Assembly: GCA_011634665.1 (NCBI GenBank)
Contig: WAEK01000002.1
Coordinates: forward strand, 1,948,001-2,012,000
Reading direction: 5' to 3'
Length of the DNA: 64,000 bases
Source of the DNA: Mortierella sp. BCC40632
Lineage: Eukaryota; Mortierellomycota; Mortierellomycetes; Mortierellales; Mortierellaceae
This document shows, in pieces, positions 37,969 to 49,093 of this stretch; position 1 is the first letter of the stretch; each line of letters opens with the position of its first letter. The notes below the pieces were generated by a model that searched no databases, was not told the DNA's origin, and saw nothing but the letters and a program-made list of their open reading frames with translations. The position numbers were made by a program, and so were the translations under genes.

Positions 37969-38252
37969 GGCGTTGCAGTTGTGATATGTGTTTGGGACGA
38001 GTCAGTGTTTTTGCTGAATAGAGAAAGTGGAGAGTCGATCCGAGCTGTCAGAGCCGGAGAGGAGAGAAAAGTGAGAGTGTTGAGGAAGATGAAGAGAGGA
38101 GCTCAAAGGGGGGAGAGGGTGACAAGAGAGATAAAGAGAAAGGAGGGAAGAGGGACAGATGGAAATGTTAATGGTACAAGGGTACAGACTATGACTGAGG
38201 GTGATGGATGAGGTGGGAGGTGGAAATTGAAGAGAATGTGAAAGAGAGAGAG

Positions 38253-38296
<44 letters not shown>

Positions 38297-38849
38297 AAAG
38301 AGTGTGTGTGAATGAGAAGACATGATATGAAATGGGAGCAGTCTTTACAAACACCGAGTACATCGATGTGCGTGAAAGGCAGATTGAAAAGGCTGCACTC
38401 CGCCTGTGGTCTACACACTAAGTGACCCTCTAAGCTGGACCATGTGCATGCGCACTTTTGGTTTAACACATCGAGCAGGGTCATGGCGCTGTGCTGGCAC
38501 CACGCAGGGGCGGAGACCTCATCTTTGCACCCCTGCGGGGATGAAGACTATCTGAAAGGTAGAGAAAAGAGGGAGAAGACTGGGATGGCGCCCGCGGAGC
38601 CTGTGAAGACGAAGCTTGTGAAGACGCCTATGAAGACTGTGACGGGTACCATAACAGGACTTCTGCGGAGAGAAGGTATTTTTGGATCTGGGCCCTGGAA
38701 TGGACTCGACCTGGACAGGCGCTCTAATTGCTCACCCCATACATTCAATCGACTACAATTGACGGTTGTGTGCAGAGGCCGCTGGGGCTTGCTCTCGGTG
38801 CTCTTGCTTACTCACTCCCTCGTACACACAGACACTCACTTTCTCTCTT

Positions 38850-38897
<48 letters not shown>

Positions 38898-39089
38898 CTC
38901 TCTTTCTCTCTGGGACGGGAAGATAGACTAGGGGAAAGGAGGGGTTAAAGTTCTCCTCAGCTGAGTTTGCTCTGTGCACTCTACTGTCAACGGTAAGTCA
39001 GGCACAACAAGGTCATGATTGCTGGCACCCCTCGATGCTATTGGTCACCCATCGAGGCTTGTTGTTTTCATTTCATTTCTCTCTTTCCC

Positions 39090-39122
<33 letters not shown>

Positions 39123-39931
39123 AGCTTACAGGGGTAGCCGAGATAATATTTTTGCCCGCTGGACGTAGTGACTATGGTAGATCGTGAGCAGGGCCAGATA
39201 ATGCAAAGGCTAGTCCGCTAAGTACATTTTCAAATAAAGGTAATGGTAAAAAAGTGGCCATGTGAGAGAGAAAGAGGAGGGTCAAGGTTTCCCAGCTCTT
39301 TGTAGCTCTTTGTAGCTGGCTCATAGCTGGCTCATAGCTCGTCCTGGTAGTACCACCATGGACCCTGGACAATTCCTGGCTAGCTATGACGAGCAGGAAA
39401 GTTGGCTTTAGTGAGCTCGGAAGGAAGAAACAAACAATGAGAGGAGGTGAGGGGAGGGGGAGGGGGAGAGTCGGATCGGACAGGGCGGCCGAAAGACCGA
39501 AAGAATTTCTCCGGCAGGGGATCAGATCCATACTCCGAAGCAAAGACAGAGAAGAGGCCCTTCAGACAAAGGGGGAAACCGTTCCCTTTTGCGGCAATGG
39601 ATCCTGGTGCAATGTCTCTCGGTCATAAGTGTGGTTCTTCTTTCTTTCCCCCTGTTGTCAAGCATTTGCCCCCACACGCGAGTGAGCACGAGGGTTAGTA
39701 CACACTTGGGACATTCCTGTGGCCTGTACTTTGCTCAGCCTTGCCCTGCCGCAGAGAGAGAGGGTGTGTGTATAACTTGGCATCTGTGGTGACATCCTTA
39801 AGGGGGCATGATACCCCAATATACGCTAAGAAAGGTCATTCTTTAGGTCAAGGACAGGAGGACAGCGCAGCAAACAAACGAGAAGAAGATCTGATAGGGA
39901 CATTGGGAGGAAGAGAGGAACAGAGAGAGGC

Positions 39932-39967
<36 letters not shown>

Positions 39968-40285
39968 AAGAGAAAATAGAAGAGAAAAAGAGATGAGGAA
40001 CATTGGGGCAGCAAAAACTAGGAGAGCGACCAAACAATGTCAGGCAAAGGGGCGGAAAGCCTCTGCTCCGTGGGAAACCTCTGCCCGAAAAGGCGCACTT
40101 CTGCTCCTTTCCCACCCTCTCTCTGCCCGCCATAAATTCCGCCTTTTCCTTGCCATCCCTTTTCTCTTTTCTTCTTCTTCTTCTTCCTCTCCTTCTCTCT
40201 CTCTCCTTCTCTCTCTCCTTCTCCACCATCCATTCACCCATCTCCATTCTCATTTCGCACAATCCAATTCACCAACTTTTCTTCA
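37969..40285. promoter_or_regulatory. Divergent FAD monooxygenase / phenylalanine hydroxylase region
   Basis: A 2.3-kb stretch between the two start codons. It contains GA tracts (about 38245-38292 and 39928-39965), CT tracts (about 38850-38891 and 39096-39120), a short tandem repeat of AGCTCTTTGT and AGCTGGCTCAT units at about 39295-39340, and a pyrimidine-rich leader before 40286. Open frames in it are low-complexity products of these tracts. Confidence 0.5.
38257..38291. repeat. (GA)n microsatellite upstream of the FAD monooxygenase
   Basis: About 35 bp of alternating GA, roughly 290 bp upstream of the monooxygenase start codon. Confidence 0.9.
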
Positions 40286-42133
40286 ATGTCTGCTGCTGCT
40301 GCCACCCACCTGCACAAGTGTGCTGACACCGCCTCTGCGCCTGTCAAGACCACTCTCCACTTCTCCATCACCGACAAGGTCGGAGCTCTCGACGAGTGCC
40401 TTACTGCCATCAAGTCTCAGCAAATCTCTCTTACCCGCATCGAGTCGTAAGTCGCCCGTTTTTTCTCCTTGACCCACCTCAACGTCCTGGATCTTGACTT
40501 TTCTCATCTCCTGCTGGCACCGACTCACCACTATGCTTCTACTCCTGCGATTCTCCCTCCTGAATGAGTATAGGCGCCCAAGCAAGACTGCCGAGTGGGA
40601 CTATGATTTCTTTGTTGACTTTGATGCCAAGAGCGGCGACCAGGTTGCGCAGGTCGTCAAGGCCCTCGAGCCTTTTGCCAAGCAGGTCCACATTGTGGGT
40701 TCGCTCGGTGCCATCTCTGGCAGCGCTGCTGGTACGTCATTTTTTTTTCTTCTCCTTTTTGAATCTTGAGTACAAAGGAAAACAAACGAAACGGCGAGAG
40801 CTGGTTGCTCTCCACGCAGCTCTGAGGAATCCATCGAAGGCACAGAAAAGAAGAAAGATGATTTGTGTGGGGTCGCACATGTACGTGGGAAGCAATGGGC
40901 CTATCAGCGAACGACTTTGACCTGCCCCACTCACACGCCTTGTCTCTCTTTCCTCTCTCTCTCTCTCTCTCTCTCTTACCCCTGACCGTTGTGGGCTCGC
41001 CTTTTAGACAACCTTCCCGAGTCGACCCCTTGGTTCCCCCGCAAGATGGTCGACCTCGACACCTTTGCCGACAAGGTTCTCGAGATGGGTGAGGAACTTG
41101 AGGCCGACCACCCTGGTGCCAAGGACCCTCTCTACAGAGCTCGCCGCACCGAGATCACCAAGATTGCCAAGACCTTCAAGACGTAAGTAGCGTCGTGCTG
41201 TTACTATGCGTGCTTTTATCATTGACAATCCATCTACCGACCACTCACCTTTAACCCCTCAATCTCTCTATCCTATATAGTGGTCAGACTATCCCTCGCA
41301 TCAACTACACTCAGGCTGAGAATGAGACCTGGGGTGCTGTCTTTGAGAAGTTGACCAAAATGTTCCCCAACCACGCATGCCGTGAGCACCAGCATGTGTT
41401 CCCTCTCCTGATCCAGAACTGCAACTACGGCCCCAAGAGCATTCCCCAGCTCGACGATGTCTCCCGCTTCTTGAAGGACTGCACTGGCTTCCAGTTGCGT
41501 CCCGTCATGGGTCTGCTCACCAGCCGTGATTTCCTCAACGGTCTTGCCTTCCGTGTTTTCCACTCTACCCAGTATATCCGTCACCACTCCAAGCCTCTTT
41601 ACACCCCTGAACCCGATGTCTGCCACGAACTCTTGGGCCACGTCCCACTCTTTGCCAACCCTGACTTTGCTGACTTTTCCCAGGAGATCGGTCTCGCCTC
41701 TTTGGGCGCGAGCGACGAGGACATTGAGCGCTTGGCAACGATTTACTGGTTCACTGTTGAGTTTGGTATCTGTCGCCAGGGCAATGACGAGATCCGTGCC
41801 TACGGTGCCGGTTTGTTGTCCTCCTTTGGTGAGCTCGAGTACTGCCTTTCGGGTAAGCCCGAGTTGCGTCCCTTCGAGCCTGCCAAGGTCGCTCAGCAAA
41901 AGTACCCCATCACTGAGTACCAGCCTGTGTACTTTGTGGCCGAGTCTTTCAAGGATGCTCAGATGCGTGTCCGTGAGTTTGCCAACAGCTTGAACCGTCC
42001 TTTCTCTGTCCGTTACAACGCCTACACTGAGAGCATTGAGATTTTGGATTCGAAGGAGAAGGTCATTCGTTATGCCCAGGGCATCAAGACTGACATGTTG
42101 ACCTTGGTTGACGCTCTTGAGAAGTTGGCTTAA
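40286..42133 (+). CDS. Phenylalanine 4-hydroxylase (aromatic amino acid hydroxylase)
   Basis: Converts L-phenylalanine to L-tyrosine with O2 and a tetrahydropterin cofactor at a non-haem iron. Exons are 40286-40446, 40574-40731, 41008-41182 and 41281-42133, giving 448 residues, the length of the animal enzyme (about 450). The N-terminal 100 residues form an ACT-like regulatory domain with [17 protein letters not shown] and [15 protein letters not shown]. The catalytic domain has [40 protein letters not shown] and [20 protein letters not shown]. The iron ligands are the two His of [11 protein letters not shown] and the Glu of [11 protein letters not shown]-terminal helix for tetramer formation is present, ending [10 protein letters not shown]. 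The enzyme is absent from most Dikarya but known from Mortierella, where it is linked to pterin use. It diverges from the FAD monooxygenase and converges with the alpha-amylase, 256 bp away. Confidence 0.96.
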
Positions 42134-42389
42134 AAAAAATGCCTTTCTCTTTCTTTTCGCCTTCCCGGCGGAAAGGCAATCCGGAGGGATTGGATTTGAG
42201 CAAAACAAAAACAGAGTTTTTTTAAAAAGGAAACGATCCAACAAACCTTAACCAACCAATTAAAATACTCTCTCTTGTCGTCTCTTCCTCCACATACTTT
42301 TTTTTTATGGCCAAATGTTGTCATCGAGTACATACTTTGGGGTCGTTCTAGTTCAAAAAACGTTGTTTGCAATTCAGTTTCTACCTCAT

Positions 42390-44655
42390 CTAGTCATCCT
42401 CTAAAAGATGATCCCAGCTATCGAGTGATTTAGGAAGGTCTGGGTGATACTCTTCCTGACGACTCTTGTCACGCTCTGGAACAGACTCTTGAACTGTCTT
42501 CCAACTCTTTCCAGGAATCTTCTCCACATAAACGGAAAGACTACCTCCATGACAATGAAACGTGGCCCAACCTTCGTCATCGATCGTCACAGGTTCCTTC
42601 CAATATCCCATTGTATCCATCCAGATCTGACCTGCTCGTTCCTGACCAACGTTCATACGTTTGTAACCCGGATCAGAATTGGACATGACCACTGCTAAAC
42701 CTTTGGTCCGATTGTTTCCTCTGTCTTCTTCTCCTTGTTCGTTTCCTTCCTGATCTTCGCCATGTCGGACCCAGCCAATGCAGTTGGGATGATCAAAGTA
42801 ATCCGTTTGGGCTCCATAGGCGAATGCTTTACGGGCGAGTAAGAGTCGAGAGAGCATGGCCTTTTTCCCGGGAATGGCTGTCTCGGGTTCATCTGCAGAT
42901 TTGGGTTCAATCCCAAACAAGTCCCCATAAAAAATACATGGAAACCCATCCCAACGCAAAAGGATCAACTAGAGAGTGAAATAGGTATTTCATGTCAATG
43001 ATACTCTTTTCTTTTCTTTCACTTTCTTTTCTTTCTTTCTTTCTCTCAATTCGCCTCTTCAAAGAGACTTACAGCAGCAGCCAGAGGTTTGAACCAATCT
43101 TGCACAAAGCTTTCCACGGTCTGGTAGGGTTGAGTATCATGATTATCGATAAAAGTGACCGCACTTTGAGGAGAGGACTGGACCAAGGTACCATCAAAGA
43201 TGGTTCGCATATCAAAGCCCGAACCTTGAGTCGATGCCTGATGAAAATTAACATGCAATCGAATGTCGAACAAATGGAACCGACTGTCATTCCCTTCTTG
43301 TGTATCAACCTCGCTTAGGTCCTCTCTCCACCATTCTCTGGGGGATGGTAGGGAGGGGGTAGGGGGTAGGAAAGAGAATGGGATAGGTCAACCTTTAGCA
43401 ATAGGTTTCTTTTTTTTTTTCCTCATTTCTTCAGCTCCATCTCGAAGAGAAGAAAGGATGAAAAGAAAAAGAAAAAATACTCACCCAACACAAAAGAAAT
43501 TAGGTCGGTCCAGCTCTGTGCGGATAAAAGTCAAGAGATGTGTAATGAACCCATACGAGATATGTCGGATTGCATCGATCCTGAAGCCATCCACCTTGAA
43601 TTCCTCCACTAACCATTTGGCCCAGTTCTTGGTTTCTTGCACAACCTCGGGATGGGAGTAGTCAACATCACAAAACATCAAAAAGTCAAAGTTGCCCTTT
43701 TCATCGTCTACATCGTCGGCGAAGCTCTTATTCTCGCCAATAATTTGGAAGATTGCCTATTATTTATATATATACCAGTGAATTTGTGAAAGAGAAAAAG
43801 AATCTCCAGCGAAGAAGATTAGGACCATTTTTACCACCAATGAAAACCATTCTTTTTTGAGGTACTCACACTTCGCTCTCGCTTCGCATCCCAATCCGTG
43901 CCCGAAAAATGTTGGTGTCCCCAAACAAGATCCGAGTACTTGCCCTTTCGACCCGGAAACGTAAATCGAGTATAGGCTTTGATCTCATGTGGACCTTGGA
44001 CCTCTTGTCGTCGATCTTCCTCATCCACTGTCTTGGCCTTGAACGTTTCTGTTTCATCCCCAGATGCCTTGTGGTTCAGAACAACATCAACATAGACTTG
44101 AATCCCTTGTTCATGACAGGCTTCAATCGCTTCCTGAAGCTCCTGTCGAGTCCCGTATTTGGTCGGAATGGTCCCCTTTTGATCAAACTCGCCCAAATCC
44201 CATAGATCATATGCGCCATACCCGACATCGTTCGGTGAGCTATTATACCCAAGAAAAAAAGAAAAGAAAAGAAAAGAAAAAACCAAGATGGCAAAAGTGA
44301 GATTGAGAACCTAAAAGGAGAGTCCCTCGAATAGTGATGAACACGGTCGACTAAAGTGAGAGCAAAGTCAGAAAATGTATGCTGACCTTCCTTTGGTAGG
44401 GGGAGGAAGCCAGAGGGCTGTCAACCCGAGGGATTTTAGTAGAGGTGCTTGTTCCTTGAGTCGTTTCCAGTGTTTGTGATCTACCAGTATGAGTGATTGG
44501 ACTTTTTTTGGTTAGTGGATTGGACTTGAGAGATTGACTTGGCTTGACTTGGCTTGTTTTTTTTGTTGTTGGCTTTTCGTCAGTTGACACTTTACCAGCA
44601 GGGTGTACCACTCAAAGTACTGGAACATTGTGACATTCTCCTTGCTCTGTTGCAT
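42390..44655 (-). CDS. Intracellular alpha-amylase, GH13 (GH13_5-like); intron 1 splice problem
   Basis: Hydrolyses internal alpha-1,4-glucan bonds; with no signal peptide it should act on cytosolic glycogen or malto-oligosaccharides. Exons are 44655-44596, about 44484-44387, 44239-43870, 43756-43485, 43337-43073 and 42968-42390, about 547 residues. Blocks: NVTMFQYFEWYTLL, SLGLTALWLPPPTKGSSPND, VGYGAYDLWDLGEFDQKGT and YVDVVLNHKASGDE. The nucleophile Asp is in KVDGFRIDAIRHI, the acid/base Glu in FFCVGEWW (across an intron) and the third Asp in TFIDNHDTQP. FPCIFYGDLFGIEP and a beta-domain follow. Introns 2 to 5 are canonical and in phase. Intron 1 is not: donor GTAAAG after phase 0 at 44596, but the only AG sites before HKHWKRLKEQ imply phase 1. 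The exon 2 start given is the one that restores frame. Confidence 0.88.
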
Positions 44656-45015
44656 GGCGAATAAACTCGAGAAAGAGGCAAAAAAAAAAAAAAAAAAAAA
44701 AAAAGACAGGGCTGAGCAGTAGAGAAAAAAAAAAGTGGAGGAATGAGGTAGTCGATAAAGACGAAGAGAGAGGGTGGAGTGGGATTATTTATTTGTTCTG
44801 TCCTTGTCTTGTCTTGCTAGAGCCGAGCATGTCTTACGAATGAATTTTTCAGTTTGACTCAGTGTGCCTCTCCAATCGCGTAGTTTGTGTTACCAAACAC
44901 GCGAATAATGACAAAAGAAATGGTCATGGTCCATGTAATGGCTCCCTCAGCTATGTATGCAGTCTTGAGCAGCGCGTTGACCAGGTGAGGAAAAATAAAA
45001 GCAGAGTGTAGAGAG

Positions 45016-45067
<52 letters not shown>

Positions 45068-45387
45068 GGAAGAGCGCGCTATCAGAGACAAGAAAATGCC
45101 TTTTATTTCAGAGGCGAACAGTGACAAAGGCTATGATTACATTTTGGTTACAAGTAAACAGGTAAAAAAGGGAATCCACAGAAAGCGTCCAGTAATATAT
45201 ATATATAATATAAAAATATCCTGCTCGCCTCCCTCTTGTGGTGGACAGACCAAATGCTGAGATCGAGTTGAACATCTTACACAAACTGGGGATGGTATCG
45301 GCTAAAAGCAGTCGACCTTGACTCTTCTGGTTGTAGTAATAAAAAAGAGCTCCCTTCCCATATTTTTTTTTTCTTTTCTTTTCTTTT
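44656..45387. other. Intergenic stretch, amylase 5' and SSXT gene 3'
   Basis: A 730-bp region between two minus-strand genes. It contains an A-run at 44681-44704, a GA microsatellite at 45021-45062 and a short TA-rich stretch near 45196-45215. No gene is supported. Confidence 0.5.
45021..45062. repeat. (GA)n microsatellite
   Basis: About 42 bp of alternating GA between the amylase promoter and the 3' region of the SSXT gene. Confidence 0.93.
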
Positions 45388-46378
45388 TCACAGGTTCAGA
45401 AATCCGTTCATCATATCGTCTTCATTCTCCTCATTCATAGAGCTGTCCAGCTCAAGCGATCCGAGTCCAGAGGTCTGCTGATCTTTGCCATTACCATCTT
45501 CAGGGTCAAAACCACTATACGAAGACATCGACTGCTGATCCTCATCCCGTTCAGATCGAGACTCTGAATGACCCTGCTGTTGCTGTGGTTGCTGGCCTTG
45601 ACGACTCTCTTGGGGCGGCACTTCCTGTGGATCATCTGGGGCGTCGTTCATGCCCATAACAACATCCATGTCCATATCCAACCCAACCATGCTCATCATA
45701 TCGTTATCGTCATCTGTTGGGGGCTCTTCTTCATCCCCTGTTGACGACAAGATCCTTGCATGAGCCTGATTGTTTTGTCCTGTCTCTGAAGATTGATTTG
45801 ACGACTGCTGTTGGAGAGCATTGCCAGACTCTCCCTGCTGCAATGTCGAAGCTTCTCCTTGGACGCCAGCAACTGCGCCACTAACGTTGGGTGTACTGGG
45901 CGAAGCCGAGGCTCCCATGGATTGATGTTGGTGGAGAGGCGACTGATTCTGGAGCCGAGGAGACAAAAGGTTTTGCTGCTGCTGCGATAATTGTTGAGGA
46001 GGAGGCATCGAAGGATGTCGAGCACCTACGCTTCCAGGAATGTTGGCTACATCTACTTCTACAGACCCGGATCGAGACTCGGGCATGGATTGAACCCCGA
46101 TCCTAGAGGCTAAAGCAGGTGACCCCAGCTGACTACTGTTCCCTGCCACGTTCACGGTTCCCATGTCCATCGATCCAGATCGACTCGGAGCAAATGTCTG
46201 CGTCGGGGGTGGACTGAATATGGCTGGGCTCCCTCTCCCTGGACTCATCATTGGGCTATTCTGACGACTGCTATTGCGCTGCTGCTGTTGTTGCTGTTGC
46301 TGTTGCTGTTGCTGGGCCTGCTGTTGCTGTTGCTGGGCTTGTTGTTGCTGGGCCTGCTGCTGGGCCTGCTGCTGGGCC

Positions 46379-46425
<47 letters not shown>

Positions 46426-49041
46426 TTGCTGTTGCTGCTGCTGTAACATCTGCTGAGCTTGCCATTGTTGCTGCTGATGCTGCTGATTTTGTTGCTGCTG
46501 CATTATATGGAGCTGAAGTTGTTGCATCTGATGTTGCTGATGGTGTCCAAGTTGTATCTGGACTCCATGCGCTCCTGTCAACAAGTGCTTTCCTGCCATT
46601 GGTGGTTGCATATGCATTTGCATAGGCATCTGCATAGGCATTGACACGGGCATCGGCTGTCCCATCGGCCCCACAGCCATACTCATTGGCATACTCATTG
46701 GCTGGCTCATAGGCATGCCAGTAGCCGGATGCATCATCTGACCCTGAAGAGCCATAGGCATGGATACAGGTACCATCACCCCTCCCGGACCCATGGCCAA
46801 ACTCGTCATAGGGACTGAGGTTGGTGAAGCAAGTTTGGGATGTCCTCCTGAAGGAAGAGGGTGCTGCTGTGCCATTGGAGATCCTTGATTGAAAGTATGG
46901 GTTGACAAAGGAACTGGCGATGCCATACTCGGATTGGCCATTTCTGGATGCGATGTAGATATATGCATAACCGCGTTCGACACACTAGGCGAAGAGCTCA
47001 CGGAACCTGGTGTTCGTGGAGGAAGCATCTGGTTCGAAACAAGTGGCGAATTGGTCCGACTTCCAACTGATCCTGCCCTTGTAACCAGCATCTGTGGCTG
47101 CTGGGCAGGGGATCCTGGCAAAGACGAAGTAGTAGGTATGGCGGCTTGGGCTTGTGCTAATGCTGGGCTACTTAACGCACTGGCAGCACCTCCTTGCTTC
47201 AGGAGAGTAACTGACGCAAGAGCTGGTGAGGAGCTTGCAGAGACCTGTCCCTTTCCCGGGGTTGTGGCGGTCATTGCCATTACCGGTGCTGTTGGTGTAA
47301 CCGCTGACGAGGCAGATGCATGTGACGCAGGCGAGCCATTGGCTGGAAGGGCCGGGGTGGCTGTCGCAGTTTGTGGTTGTTCAGAAGATACGACGCTTGT
47401 ATCCAGGACAGGCGTAGAGCCACCTGTTGGCGCGCCAGCACCGGGTGCTGCTTCGTTTGCCACAGTGGTGGTTTGGGATGGAGTCAGTGGCGCTAGAGTA
47501 GGCGTTGTAGTAGAAGGCACTGGCTGGGATAGCGATGATCCAGCTGGAACAGGAGCCCCGCCAGCAGGCATTCCAGGCTGAGGCTGATGATGCGGAAGTT
47601 GTAGGGGTGGTGCCTGTTGCATCTGATGCTGAAGCTTCTGCTGCTGCTGTAACCACTGCTGTTGCTGCTGCGGTGTCAAATTCGGTGGCACTCGTCGATG
47701 TAGCAGGGCAGCACTAGTAGCCACTCCAGGGCCTGTCGCGACCTGTGGTGACGTGACTGTAGTCGGCGCCATTGCTCCAGTTGAGACAACAGCTGGAGTT
47801 ACCACAGCGGATGAAAGTGTTGGGGTTGGTGCCCCCACAGAAGGTTTGTTTACATGGGTGGAGGATGGAGTGGTAGGACTGGCTGTTGCATTTGCATTTG
47901 CAGGTGGCAATACCTCCCCGCCTGTTGTTGCTGGAGAAGCGACCGCGGCTGCCGTAGGAGTAACTGTATTCTTTGCGTTGTTCGCTTTTAAAGCCTCCTG
48001 CGCTGCTGCAAATGCCACGCCTACTTTGGGAAGTAATGCCATTGCTCTTGCTGCCGACGGGAACCGTGCTGGAGGAAGTGGCGACAGGTCAGGTTTTGGT
48101 GGAGGCACTTTTGATTGCTATTGCATTGATATTGAGAGATCGTAAGATGAAGAATAAATCGGTTATCAGGACACAAAGAAGTGTAAAAAAAGAGGTATGT
48201 TCATATAACCTAGTCAGAGAATGGGTGGGTGCAGTAGACAGTAACAAAATATCGCTTTGTCGTGTTCTTACTGGAGATTTTGCAATTTCAGTCCACGTTG
48301 CTAGGTATGACAAAGTTCCTTGCAGTCTCGCTTGATATCTGAAGTGCGTGTCCAAAAAACATTTGGACGAGGCATGAGCGAGCAGCAACGATATCCAGGG
48401 CGTGTTTGTCAAGAGCATTAAAAGAAGTATGGAGAGACAATGGAGATATCCTTACTGCATAAAGGACGGATCGGATGTAAAACTGCTGTTTTGATAGTCT
48501 ATGCACACACAGATGAGCTCCTTGTTCAATTCGAGCATCTATTTTACAGTCAAAAGGTTTCAACACGCATCGGCATTAGAAATCATCAGATCTGCTCATT
48601 GATTAGGCAATCTCAATCAATACCAACAACCCCTACATACCGCCTGGATGACTTGCTCATTAATGTCCATCTGAATAGGCTTAGGGTTAACAGCTGGAGG
48701 CGCACTCGGGGTAGTGACTGGAGATGATGCTGCCGTGCCATTTGGACCTGGATGTGCACCCCGAACACCAGCCGCTATTCCCGCCGCGCTACCAATCTTT
48801 GATTTGCCTCCCTGTGCAGTGTGTTTTGCATGCTGAGCTGCTTGTAGTTGCTGATGGTGCACTTGTGGTGGGACATTGGCCTGAGGATGTGGATGCGGAT
48901 GCTGTTGGAACTGCTGTTGTTGTTGTTGCTGATGCTGCTGATGCTGATGCTGCTGTTGTTGTTGCTGTTGTTGTTGCTGTTGTTGCTGTTGTTGCTGTTG
49001 CTGTTGTTTGCTGTTGTTGTTGTTGTTGTTGTTGCTGCTGC

Positions 49042-49093
<52 letters not shown>

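Noticed and set aside
41273..42244. Minus-strand open frame of 323 codons
   Set aside because: Exact antisense of phenylalanine hydroxylase exon 4, an effect of its codon use.
46251..47581. Long plus-strand open frames opposite the SSXT gene
   Set aside because: They are the antisense of CAG/CAA and Pro/Ala codon tracts (poly-Leu, poly-Cys, poly-Ala) and have no independent support.
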